From assembly GCF_900101175.1 (NCBI RefSeq), contig NZ_FNFQ01000008.1, positions 165,871 to 229,870 of the forward strand: a DNA stretch of 64,000 nucleotides, in the 5' to 3' direction. The notes under the pieces are model-generated. The model worked only from the letters and a program-made list of their open reading frames with translations. It made no database searches and had not been told where the DNA came from. Position numbers and translations under genes: made by a program. Positions 17,845-27,077 of the stretch are shown here, in pieces. Numbering within the stretch: the stretch's first letter is position 1; each line of letters begins with the position of its first letter. Origin of the DNA: Stenotrophomonas pavanii. Lineage in GTDB: Bacteria > Pseudomonadota > Gammaproteobacteria > Xanthomonadales > Xanthomonadaceae.

Positions 17845-18783
17845 TTACGCGCCCAGCGCGTAACCGAACTGCTGCTTGAACTGCTCGTTGAACTCATCGA
17901 AGGTGAAGCGCTGGTTCTGCGTGCCCGGATGCTCGACCTTCAGTGCGCCCATCAGGTTGCCCATGCGGCCGATGGTCAGCCAGTCGTAGCCCTTCTGGAT
18001 GCCGTAGATCAGGCCGGCGCGGAAGGCGTCGCCACAGCCGGTCGGGTCGACCACGCGGCGCTCGTGCGCCGGCGGGATGTCGTAGCTCTTTTCCGGGGTG
18101 TGGATGACCGCGCCCTTCGGGCCGCGGGTGGTGATGTAGGCCTTGACCCGGCTGACGATCTCCTTTTCGTCCCAGCCGGTGCGCTCCTGCAGCAGGTTCG
18201 ACTCGTAGTCGTTGACCACCACGTAGTCGGCCTGATCGATGAAGGCGCGCAGCTCAGGGCCGTTGAACAGCGGCATGGCCTGGCCCGGGTCGAAGATGAA
18301 CGGGATGCCGTCCTCGTGGAATTCCTGCGCGTTCTGGATCATGCCTTCGCGGCCGTCCGGGCCGACCAGGCCCAGGGTCACGCCCGGCACGCCGCGCACA
18401 TGGTTCTCGTAGGAACGCATCATCGCGCCCGGGTGGAAGGCGGTGATCTGGTTGTTGTCGTGGTCGGTGGTGATGAACGCCTGCGGGGTGAACAGCTCAT
18501 CGATCACGCGCACGCGCGACAGGTCGATGCCCAGGCCTTCGAAATACTCGCGGTACGGGCCGAAGTCCGAACCCACGGTGCCCATCGGGATCGGCTGGCC
18601 GCCCAGCAGGTGCAGGTTGTAGGCGATGTTGCCGGCGCAGCCGCCGAACTCGCGGCGCATGCGCGGCACCAGGAAAGACACGTTCAGGATGTGCACCTTG
18701 TCCGGCAGGATGTGATTCTTGAACTGGTCCGGGAACACCATGATGGTGTCGAAGGCAAGAGAACCACAGATCAGAGCGGACAT
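17845..18783 (-). CDS. PfkB-family sugar/nucleoside kinase (adenosine-kinase-like)
   Basis: A 312-aa ribokinase-fold kinase starting MSALICGSLAFDTIMVF. Visible family motifs are the N-terminal glycine pair region EFGGCAGNIAYNLHLLGG near residue 45-62 and the C-terminal anion-hole/catalytic signature DPTGCGDAF at residues 246-254, with catalytic Asp252. The usual GAGD is GCGD here. Overall length and the early substrate-lid segment suggest the adenosine kinase-like branch common in Xanthomonadaceae, but ribose or another sugar cannot be excluded. It converges with the HAD gene across the tandem duplication. Confidence 0.85.
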   Translation of the reverse strand: MSALICGSLAFDTIMVFPDQFKNHILPDKVHILNVSFLVPRMRREFGGCAGNIAYNLHLLGGQPIPMGTVGSDFGPYREYFEGLGIDLSRVRVIDELFTPQAFITTDHDNNQITAFHPGAMMRSYENHVRGVPGVTLGLVGPDGREGMIQNAQEFHEDGIPFIFDPGQAMPLFNGPELRAFIDQADYVVVNDYESNLLQERTGWDEKEIVSRVKAYITTRGPKGAVIHTPEKSYDIPPAHERRVVDPTGCGDAFRAGLIYGIQKGYDWLTIGRMGNLMGALKVEHPGTQNQRFTFDEFNEQFKQQFGYALGA

Positions 18784-18955
18784 CGATGTAAGCCTATGCG
18801 GTGAATTTTGGGGTGGGCCGGCCCGGTTCAGCGGGCAAGCAAACGGCGCCCTTGGGCGCCCGACGGCGCAAAGGTTACCCGCTGGTGCCGCTCAGGGCCA
18901 GAACCGGGTGATGCCCGATCAGGCCGAAAGCCTGTGAAGACGCGGGTTCAGCTAG

Positions 18956-20113
<1,158 letters not shown>

Positions 20114-20234
20114 GCCGTCCCGGCCGTTCCTGCCCGCCGCGCCCTTCCGGGGTGCGGCCCGCCGTGAAGGCGGGCCGGCACCGGCGGGGCGTCCGCGTGT
20201 TTCCCTTCCGCCTTCTGCCAGTTGAATCGTTGCC

Positions 20235-21248
20235 GTGCCGCCCTACGCCGGTCCTCCCGTCGCCTCCCGATCCGGTGATGCCGCCAGCCCCCTGCGGTTG
20301 CTGGCCTATCTCGCGTTGGCCATCACCCTGATCGTGCTCGATGACCAGGCCGGCTGGCTGGCGCGCCTGCGCGAGCAGGCCAACAGCCTGGTGCAGCCGG
20401 TGTGGGCCCTGGCCGGCCTGCCCGGCAAGCTCGGCAACCAGGTCAAGGATTCCGCCGCCAGCCATACCCAGCTGGTCGCCGAGAACCGCGAACTGCGCAA
20501 CCAGCTGCTGCTGGCCAACGCGCGCCTGACCCGCCTGCAGACCGCCGCGCTGGACAACGCGCAGCTGCGCGAACTGCTGAACGTGGCCGAGCGCAGCGGC
20601 CTGGACGTGCAGCTGGCGCCGATCCTGGACATCGACCTGGACCCGGTGAAGCAGCGCCTGGTGCTCGACGCTGGCGCCCGCGAAGGCGTGCACGTCGGCC
20701 AGGCCGTGATCGACGCCGGCGGCCTGATGGGGCAGGTGATCAGCGTGACCGGCGGCACCTCCACCGTGCTGCTGCTGACCGATCCCGACCACGCGGTGCC
20801 GGTCACCGTGGCCCGCAACGGCGTGCGCCTGATCGTCTACGGCCGCGGCGACACGCTGGAGCTGCGCGATATTCCGCTCAGCGCCGGGGTGGAAGTGGGC
20901 GATGAGATCGTTACCTCCGGTCTTGGCGGGCGTTTCCCGGCCGGCTTCCCGGTCGGCACCATCACCGGCCTGCGCCCGGACGACACCCATGCGTTCCTGG
21001 TCGGCGAACTGAAGCCGGCGGCGCAGCTCGACCGCGGCCGCGACGTGCTGCTGCTGCGCCCGGGCGCGGCAATCCGCATTCCGCCGGAGCTGCGCCTGCA
21101 GCTGGAAGAAACCGCCCCGGGTGGCCCGGCCACCGGCGCCACCGTGCCTGTGGGGACCGCGCCAGCGGCAACGACGCCAGCTCCGGTCAGCGCCCCGGTA
21201 GTGCCGGCCGCTGGCCGGCAACCGACCGCGCCGGAGGCGCAGCGATGA
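20235..21248 (+). CDS. mreC: Rod-shape-determining protein MreC, with SMAG-encoded C-terminal residues
   Basis: A 337-aa bitopic inner-membrane protein from GTG 20235 (MPPYAGPPVASRSG). One transmembrane helix lies at about residues 22-38. A coiled coil of Leu/Asn/Gln heptads follows (HTQLVAENRELRNQLL), then the two beta-domains of MreC ending near residue 290. The tail after residue ~290 is low-complexity Ala/Pro/Thr and includes VVPAAGRQ at 322-329, encoded by an intact SMAG repeat read in frame. MreC links MreB to PBP2. The stop overlaps the mreD start as ATGA. Confidence 0.95.
   Translation: MPPYAGPPVASRSGDAASPLRLLAYLALAITLIVLDDQAGWLARLREQANSLVQPVWALAGLPGKLGNQVKDSAASHTQLVAENRELRNQLLLANARLTRLQTAALDNAQLRELLNVAERSGLDVQLAPILDIDLDPVKQRLVLDAGAREGVHVGQAVIDAGGLMGQVISVTGGTSTVLLLTDPDHAVPVTVARNGVRLIVYGRGDTLELRDIPLSAGVEVGDEIVTSGLGGRFPAGFPVGTITGLRPDDTHAFLVGELKPAAQLDRGRDVLLLRPGAAIRIPPELRLQLEETAPGGPATGATVPVGTAPAATTPAPVSAPVVPAAGRQPTAPEAQR
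21198..21220 (+). repeat. SMAG unit inside the mreC coding sequence
   Basis: An intact forward unit, GTAG followed by TGCCGGCCGCTGGCCGGCA, lies within the 3' end of mreC. Its phase turns the GTAG head into GTA-GTG (Val-Val) and not into a stop. The only SMAG of this window found inside an otherwise normal coding sequence. Confidence 0.93.
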
Positions 21249-21730
21249 GCCGCCTGCGCGACAACCCGTGGGTGCTGCCGGCCAGCCTGGTGGTGGCGCT
21301 GCTGCTGGGCCTGCTGCCGTTGCCGGCGCTGCTGCAGCCGCTGCGCCCGTACTGGCTGGCGCTGGTGCTGGCGTACTGGGTCATCGAAGCGCCCGAGCGC
21401 GTCGGCCTGGGCATCGCCTTCGCCAGCGGCGTGGTCGCCGACCTGCTGTACGGCGGTGTCCTCGGCGAACAGGCGCTGCGGCTGGTGATGCTGGCCTTCA
21501 TCCTGCAGCGCTTCCGCGCCCGCATCCGCTTCTTCCCGATGTCGCAGCAGATGCTGGCCATCGGTGGCCTGCTGTTCAACGACCGCATCGTCAGCGCGCT
21601 GGTGCACATCCTGGTGGGCGAACCGACCCTGCCGTGGTCGTACTGGTGGGCGCCGCTGCTGGGCATGGGCCTGTGGCCGCTGGTGTTCGTGCTGCTGGAC
21701 GCGGTGCGCTTCGGCAAGCGCGGGCGCTGA
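21245..21730 (+). CDS. mreD: Rod-shape-determining protein MreD
   Basis: A 161-aa polytopic inner-membrane protein. About five hydrophobic helices are visible, with the typical PLRPYWLALVLAYWVIEAPERVGLG and DLLYGGVLGEQAL segments around residues 35-85. It is part of the MreBCD elongasome complex. Start ATG 21245 overlaps the mreC stop, and mrdA starts three bases after the mreD stop. Confidence 0.95.
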   Translation: MSRLRDNPWVLPASLVVALLLGLLPLPALLQPLRPYWLALVLAYWVIEAPERVGLGIAFASGVVADLLYGGVLGEQALRLVMLAFILQRFRARIRFFPMSQQMLAIGGLLFNDRIVSALVHILVGEPTLPWSYWWAPLLGMGLWPLVFVLLDAVRFGKRGR

Positions 21731-21733
21731 GCC

Positions 21734-23809
21734 ATGATTCCGCGCCGCCAGGTCAAGAATCCGCACGCCGAAGCCGAGCAGTTCCGCCGTCGCGCGGCGC
21801 TCGGCTTCCTGGGCGTGCTGGTCTGCCTGCTGGGCCTGGGCGGCTGGTACTTCAAGCTGCAGGTGCTGGACCACGATGTCTACGCTACGCGCTCGGAAGC
21901 CAACCGCATCAAGCCGCGGCCGGTGGTGCCCGGGCGCGGCATGATCTACGACCGCAACGGCCGCCTGCTGGCCGAGAACGTGCCGGCGTTCCGCCTGGAC
22001 GTCACCCCGGACAAGGTCAAGGACATGGACGCCACCCTGGAAGGGCTGGCGAAGATCATCAGCATCAGCCCGGAAGAGCTGGAAGCGTTCAACAAGTCGC
22101 GCAAGGCGCGCCGCAAGTTCCTGCCGGTCACGCTGAAGCTGCGCATGAGCGACGAGGAGATGGCGCGCTTTGCCGTTGACCGCTGGCGGTTCCCGGGGGT
22201 CGAGCTGGAACCCTACCTGACCCGGCGCTATCCGTATGGCGATCTGTTCGCGCACATCATCGGCTACGTCGGTCGCGTCGATGACAAGGATCTGGAGATC
22301 CTCGGCGAAGGCAATGCCGCGCTGACGCACATCGGCAAATCCGGGCTGGAGCGCTATTACGAGCAGCAGCTGCGTGGCCGGGTCGGCTACGAACAGGTCG
22401 AGACCAATGTGCAGGGCCGCGCGATCCGCACCATCGGCCGCGTTGCCGCGCAGTCCGGTGCCGATCTGCGGTTGTCGATCGACGCCGACCTGCAGCGCGC
22501 CATGGTCGCTGCCTTCGGCGACCAGGAAGGCTCGGCGGTGGCCATGGACCCGCGCACCGGCGAAGTGCTGGCGATGGTCAGCCTGCCGTCCTACGATCCG
22601 AACCTGTTCGTCAACGGCATTTCCCATGCCGACTTCAAGGCATTGAACGAAAACCCGTCGCGGCCGCAGTTCAACCGCCTGGTGCTCGGTGGCGTTGCCC
22701 CCGGTTCCACGCTGAAGCCGCTGATCGGCCTGGCCGGCCTGGATTCGGGCGTGCGCCGCCCGGAAGACAAGGTGCTGTCCACCGGCATGTTCTACCTGCC
22801 CGGCACTTCCCGTGGCTGGGGTGATGCGCATCGTGGCGGCCACGGCTGGACCGACCTGCGCAAGTCCATCGCCGAGTCGGTCAACACCTATTACTACAAG
22901 CTGGCGCTGGACCTGGGCATCGAGCGCTTCGACCATTACATGGAGTACTACGGCTTCGGCCAGCCGACCGGCATCGACCTCACCGGCGAAATCGGCGGCA
23001 TCCTGCCGTCGCCGGCCTACAAGCGGAAGACCCGCAAGGAAGCCTGGTTCCCGGGCGACACGGTCAACATCAGCATCGGCCAGGGCGACTGGAAGGTGAC
23101 CCCGCTGCAGCTGGCGCGCGGCGTCAGCGCGCTGGCCGATGGCCAGCTGCGCACCCCGCACCTGGTGATCCAGCAGCGCGAAGGATTCGACAGTGACTGG
23201 ACGGCCATGCCGGCCGGCGAAAGCAAGCCGATCAGTCCCAACCCCAACAACGTGCAGGCCGTGCGCGAGGGCATGATGGCGACCATGCGGCCTGGCGGCA
23301 GTGGTTGGCGCGTGGCGGTGGGTGCGCCGTACGTGATGGCCGGCAAGACCGGCACCGCGCAGGTCATCAGCCGCAAGGGCACCGCTGCGGTGAATCCGAA
23401 GAGCCTGCCGATGCACCTGCGCCACCGCGCGTTGTTCGTGGGTTTCGCGCCGGTCGAGAACCCGGTGATCGCGATTGCGGTGGCGGTGGAAGGCGGCGGC
23501 TACGGCGGCTCGGCCGCCGCACCGATCGCACGCAAGGTGTTCGATGCCTACCTGCTGGGCAAGATGCCGGAGGGCATGCAGCCGCTGGACAGCGAGCGCG
23601 GCACCACGGCCATCGGCGCCACCGCGTTCGACAACGAGGACGCGGGCGCGCGCCAGGCAGGCGACCTTGCCGCCGCGCAGCTCGGGGACCATCCGGTGCT
23701 GATCGGCGTGCCCGCGCCGGCGCCCGCGCCCGCACCGCAACCGGATGCACCGGCGGCGGCCGCGCTGCCGGCCACGCCACGCCCGACCCACGCGGAGCCT
23801 GCACGATGA
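21734..23809 (+). CDS. mrdA: Penicillin-binding protein 2 (MrdA), elongasome transpeptidase
   Basis: Class B PBP of 691 aa. Membrane anchor at residues ~20-40 (LGFLGVLVCLLGLGGWYF), then the dimerisation domain with RPVVPGRGMIYDRNGRLLAEN. The transpeptidase domain carries SxxK as S325-T-L-K328 (PGSTLKPL), SxN in AESVNTYYYKL, and KTG in MAGKTGTAQV. It cross-links lateral-wall peptidoglycan made by RodA. The tail after ~640 is Ala/Pro rich and longer than in E. coli. The stop overlaps the rodA start as ATGA. It is a target of beta-lactams such as mecillinam. Confidence 0.96.
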   Translation: MIPRRQVKNPHAEAEQFRRRAALGFLGVLVCLLGLGGWYFKLQVLDHDVYATRSEANRIKPRPVVPGRGMIYDRNGRLLAENVPAFRLDVTPDKVKDMDATLEGLAKIISISPEELEAFNKSRKARRKFLPVTLKLRMSDEEMARFAVDRWRFPGVELEPYLTRRYPYGDLFAHIIGYVGRVDDKDLEILGEGNAALTHIGKSGLERYYEQQLRGRVGYEQVETNVQGRAIRTIGRVAAQSGADLRLSIDADLQRAMVAAFGDQEGSAVAMDPRTGEVLAMVSLPSYDPNLFVNGISHADFKALNENPSRPQFNRLVLGGVAPGSTLKPLIGLAGLDSGVRRPEDKVLSTGMFYLPGTSRGWGDAHRGGHGWTDLRKSIAESVNTYYYKLALDLGIERFDHYMEYYGFGQPTGIDLTGEIGGILPSPAYKRKTRKEAWFPGDTVNISIGQGDWKVTPLQLARGVSALADGQLRTPHLVIQQREGFDSDWTAMPAGESKPISPNPNNVQAVREGMMATMRPGGSGWRVAVGAPYVMAGKTGTAQVISRKGTAAVNPKSLPMHLRHRALFVGFAPVENPVIAIAVAVEGGGYGGSAAAPIARKVFDAYLLGKMPEGMQPLDSERGTTAIGATAFDNEDAGARQAGDLAAAQLGDHPVLIGVPAPAPAPAPQPDAPAAAALPATPRPTHAEPAR

Positions 23810-24918
23810 GCGTCTTCCTGCGCTGGGCCGGCGACATGCTGCGCCGCTTCTTCAGCACCCTGGACTGGGTGCTGTGCCTGGCGCTGGGCGCGCTGATGCT
23901 GATCGGCCTGGCCACCCTGAAGAGCGCCGGTGGCGACAGCCTGGTGATGGCCCAGGGCGCGCGCTTCGCCGTGGGCATGGCCGCGCTGTGGGGCATCTCG
24001 CGGGTCTCGATCCTGCGCATCCGCTCGGCCACGCCGATGATCTACGCGATCTCGATGATCCCGTTGCTGGCGGTGTTCGTGCTGGGCACCGGCAAGTACG
24101 GCCGGCAGTGGCTGGACCTGAAGTTCTTCTACCTGCAGCCGGCCGAGCTGCTGAAGGTCAGCCTGCCGATGATGGTGGCCTGGTACCTGCACAGGATGCC
24201 GCTGCCGCCGCGCTTCAGCACGGTGCTGACCGCGCTGGTCATCATCGGCGTGCCCACCGGCCTGGTGATGCTGCAGCCGGACTTCGGTACCGGCGTGCTG
24301 ATCGCCGCCAGTGGCGTGTTCGTGCTGCTGCTGGCGGGCCTGCCGTGGTGGTGGGTGGGCCTGGGCGTGGGCGGCGTGGCCGCAGTCGCGCCGGTGGCGT
24401 GGTTCTGGCTGCTGCGGCCGTACCAGAAGGACCGCATCATGATGTTCCTGGACCCGGAGATGGATGCGCTGGGCGCCGGCTGGAACATCATCCAGTCGAA
24501 GATCGCGATCGGTTCCGGTGGCTTCGACGGCAAGGGCTGGGGCGAGGGCTCGCAGTCGCACCTGAACTTCATTCCCGAGCAGACCACCGACTTCGCGTTC
24601 TCGGTGCTGAGCGAGGAGTTCGGCTGGATCGGCGTGGCCACTGTGCTGGCGCTGTACCTGTTGGTGATCGGGCGTTGCCTGTGGATTGCCAGCCAATCGC
24701 GCGATTCCTATTCGCGCCTGCTGGCCGGTGCCACTGGCCTGGCGTTCTTCGTTTACGTGCTGGTCAACGGCGGGATGATTTCCGGCCTGCTGCCGGTGGT
24801 GGGCGTGCCGATGCCGCTGATCAGCTACGGCGGTACCTCGGCGGTGTCGCTGCTGGCTGGCTTCGGGCTGGTGATGGCGGTGCGCAGCCACAACCCGGTG
24901 CACGGCGGCTACGGCTGA
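23806..24918 (+). CDS. rodA: SEDS peptidoglycan polymerase RodA
   Basis: A 370-aa polytopic SEDS glycosyltransferase that polymerises glycan strands with PBP2. The start at ATG 23806 overlaps the mrdA stop; the open frame further upstream is out of phase with homology. Signature segments are GTGKYGRQWLDL, LQPDFGTG, FLDPEMDALGAGWNIIQSK, IAIGSGG, the TTDFAFSVLSEEFG loop with the conserved acidic residue, and the SEDS end motif NGGMISGLLPVVGVPMPLIS. A second, very similar gene follows 51 bp later. Confidence 0.96.
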   Translation: MSVFLRWAGDMLRRFFSTLDWVLCLALGALMLIGLATLKSAGGDSLVMAQGARFAVGMAALWGISRVSILRIRSATPMIYAISMIPLLAVFVLGTGKYGRQWLDLKFFYLQPAELLKVSLPMMVAWYLHRMPLPPRFSTVLTALVIIGVPTGLVMLQPDFGTGVLIAASGVFVLLLAGLPWWWVGLGVGGVAAVAPVAWFWLLRPYQKDRIMMFLDPEMDALGAGWNIIQSKIAIGSGGFDGKGWGEGSQSHLNFIPEQTTDFAFSVLSEEFGWIGVATVLALYLLVIGRCLWIASQSRDSYSRLLAGATGLAFFVYVLVNGGMISGLLPVVGVPMPLISYGGTSAVSLLAGFGLVMAVRSHNPVHGGYG

Positions 24919-24969
24919 GTCCGGGAGCGAAAACACCCTGACAGCTTCACGCAAGCGCCCGTTGCTAGC

Positions 24970-26073
24970 GTGCTGCGCGTGGAATGGAAACGACTGCTTG
25001 GCGGCTGCCGTGAGGCAGTGCGCACGATCGATCTGCCGTTGCTGATCGCATTGCTGATCCTGATGGGCGCGGGCCTGGCGGTGCTGCACAGTGTGTCCGG
25101 GCCGGTGGCCGGACAGGCGGCGCGCTTTGCCGGTGGACTGCTGGCCATGTGGCTGCTGTCGCGTGTTTCGCTGCTGCGCCTGCGCGCGTGGACACCGGCG
25201 TTGTATGCGTTGTCGATGCTGCCGCTGATGGCGGTGTACGTGATCGGTACCGGCAAATACGGGCAGCGCTGGCTGAACCTCGGCGTGTTCTACCTGCAGC
25301 CGTCGGAGCTGCTCAAGCTCAGCCTGCCGCTGATGATGGCCTGGTACCTGCACCGGCAACCGCTGCCGCCGTCGCCACGCACGGTACTGATCGCCGCGGT
25401 GCTGATCGGCGCGCCGGCGCTGCTGATCCTGATGCAGCCCAACCTCGGCACCGCCACGCTGGTCACCGCCAGCGGCGTGTTCGCGTTGTTGCTGGCAGGC
25501 CTGCACTGGGGCTGGGTGGCGACCGGTGCGGCGGGGCTGGCAGTGGCCGCGCCGCTGGCGTGGTTCGGGCTGTTGCGGCAATACCAGAAGGACCGCGTGT
25601 TGACCTTCCTCGATCCGGCGGCCGACCCCCTGGGCACCGGCTGGAACATCCTGCAGTCGCGCATCGCGATCGGCTCCGGGGGATGGCAGGGACGCGGTTG
25701 GGGGCAGGGCACCCAGGCCACGCTGGATTTCCTGCCCGAATACACCACCGACTTCGCGTTTTCGGTGCTGGCCGAAGAGTTCGGCTGGGTCGGCGTGGCG
25801 ACGCTGTTCGCGCTGTATCTGTTCGTGGTGGGGCGTTGCCTGTGGATTGCGGTGCACGCGCGCGACACGCATGCGCGGTTGCTGGCCGGCAGCCTGGGCC
25901 TGGCCTTCTTCGTCTACGTGCTGGTGAACGGTGGAATGATTTCCGGCCTGCTGCCGGTGGTGGGCATTCCGATGCCGCTGATCAGTTACGGCGGGACCTC
26001 GGCGGTTTCGCTGTTGGCCGGCATCGGGTTGGTGATGGCGGTGCGTGGGCACCGGCCCGTGCACGGGGGATAG
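24970..26073 (+). CDS. Second RodA-type SEDS protein (tandem paralogue)
   Basis: A 367-aa protein from GTG 24970 with the same layout as RodA: LIALLILMGAGLAVLHSV, GTGKYGQRWLNLGVFYLQP, LQPNLGTATL, FLDPAADPLGTGWNILQSR, IAIGSGG, EYTTDFAFSVLAEEFGWVG, and NGGMISGLLPVVGIPMPLIS. The acidic loop residue and other key motifs are kept, so it looks active. It aligns with the upstream RodA end to end without gaps of note, which implies a local duplication. The ribosome site is weak, and GTG 24979 is another possible start. It has no adjacent class B PBP of its own, so a partner or role is unclear. Confidence 0.9.
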   Translation: MLRVEWKRLLGGCREAVRTIDLPLLIALLILMGAGLAVLHSVSGPVAGQAARFAGGLLAMWLLSRVSLLRLRAWTPALYALSMLPLMAVYVIGTGKYGQRWLNLGVFYLQPSELLKLSLPLMMAWYLHRQPLPPSPRTVLIAAVLIGAPALLILMQPNLGTATLVTASGVFALLLAGLHWGWVATGAAGLAVAAPLAWFGLLRQYQKDRVLTFLDPAADPLGTGWNILQSRIAIGSGGWQGRGWGQGTQATLDFLPEYTTDFAFSVLAEEFGWVGVATLFALYLFVVGRCLWIAVHARDTHARLLAGSLGLAFFVYVLVNGGMISGLLPVVGIPMPLISYGGTSAVSLLAGIGLVMAVRGHRPVHGG

Positions 26074-26076
26074 CGC

Positions 26077-26613
26077 TTCCAGCCAACGGCGCAGCCCCTC
26101 GTGGGTGGAGTCTGGGTGGTCGCGGAAAGCAGAAGCCGCGGGTAGGCCGGTCGGGTTGGGTACGCGGGGGACGCCGTGAATCCGTCCCTGGAGGCTTGGC
26201 AGCCGCATCCATGCGGCTGACACCCCCGCGTACCCAACCCGACCGCCCTCTGACAGATTTTGGCGGTCTGCCACCCACGGAGAAGCAAGAGAAAATCAAA
26301 AGCGGGTCGCGGCGCTGCGCTTGCTCGTGAGCCGAGCATGGCTCGGCTCCACACAAGGCAATGAAGCGACCCGCCAAACCGCTTTTGCTTTTGATCTTCT
26401 CTTTTCTTCTCCGTGGGTGAACGCGCCCGACAACTGTCAGCGGCCGGGTGGGTGGGCAGTGCGGGGTGTCCGCGGCATGGATGCCGCGGCCAAGCCCCCA
26501 TGGATGGGTTCACGGCGTCCCCGCACTGCCCACCCACCCGGCCAGCCCTCAGCAATCCGGCTTTCTGCGACCACCCAGACTCCACCCACGAGGGGCTGCG
26601 CCGTTGGCTGGAA
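26077..26613. repeat. 537-bp nested palindrome (outer 54-bp inverted repeat with three internal hairpins)
   Basis: The outer arms 26077-26130 and 26560-26613 are inverted repeats of 54 bp with about one mismatch. Inside lie a left hairpin with 23-bp perfect arms (26148-26170 / 26223-26245), a right hairpin with 25-bp perfect arms (26442-26466 / 26519-26543), an imperfect inner stem (26272-26310 / 26364-26419), and a central perfect hairpin GAGCCGAGC-ATG-GCTCGGCTC at 26329-26349. The two side hairpins are inverted relatives of each other, so the whole element is one long palindrome centred near 26345. It could fold into a cloverleaf-like or cruciform structure. No convincing ORF. It begins four bases after the second rodA-like gene. 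Confidence 0.93.
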
Positions 26614-26729
26614 ACTCTCTGACGCTGCGCAGTGCCTGTTGTGGAAGCGTTCTCACAACAATGCGAAGCAATACACCCACCGACCAAAGTCCGCAAAAAA
26701 CGTTAGCTGGTTCACACTTTTACACCGCG

Positions 26730-26743
26730 TTGATCTTGATCAA
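26730..26743. promoter_or_regulatory. Perfect FNR/ANR-type box
   Basis: TTGATCTTGATCAA matches the FNR/ANR consensus TTGAT-N4-ATCAA exactly. It sits about 340 bp upstream of mltB and about 100 bp after the palindromic element. No gene start lies at the usual ~42-bp distance, so it may control a small RNA or be fortuitous. Confidence 0.5.
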
Positions 26744-26826
26744 TGGACTTGTCGTAATCGGCCTGCACAATGGCGGCCCGTTCGGCACGGCGCGCCGTCA
26801 ATCGTTGCAGCGCGAGGGGGCGTCGG

Positions 26827-27015
26827 GCGGGAAGCAGTACTGATCCAACGGGTACAGGGAGCGCGGGGTACTGCCACTGGGGAGCGGCAGCCGCGCAGGT
26901 ACCGACCGGATCCGGTCGCCGGTTGCGTCTGCGGGGATGGGGACGCAACCGGCAACCTCTCACTGAATGGGGAAGCCCGATCACGACGTCTTCACATTTC
27001 CCGCTGAACGCGGGC
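26827..27015. other. Structured intergenic region, candidate small RNA
   Basis: Several stable hairpins occur in under 200 bp: palindrome GACCGGATCCGGTC (26904-26917), a perfect 12-bp stem GCCGGTTGCGTC / GACGCAACCGGC (26918-26953), and CCCGC-TGAAC-GCGGG (27000-27014). On minus the hairpin loops are C-rich (CCCATCCCCGCA, GCTCCCCAGT); on plus they carry repeated GGGGA. No ORF here is convincing. Strand and boundaries cannot be set from sequence alone, and no U-tract terminator was found. Confidence 0.3.
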
Positions 27016-27077
27016 AAATCGTTGTGATTCATGGTGTTAGGGGTTTTAATTCATCCATGACCTGCTAACCTGCGACG

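Noticed and set aside
26321..27007. ORFs of 228 and 131 codons over the large palindrome
   Set aside because: Pro/Arg/His-rich translation fixed by the palindrome; opposite strand gives equally good frames, and no homologue-like features.
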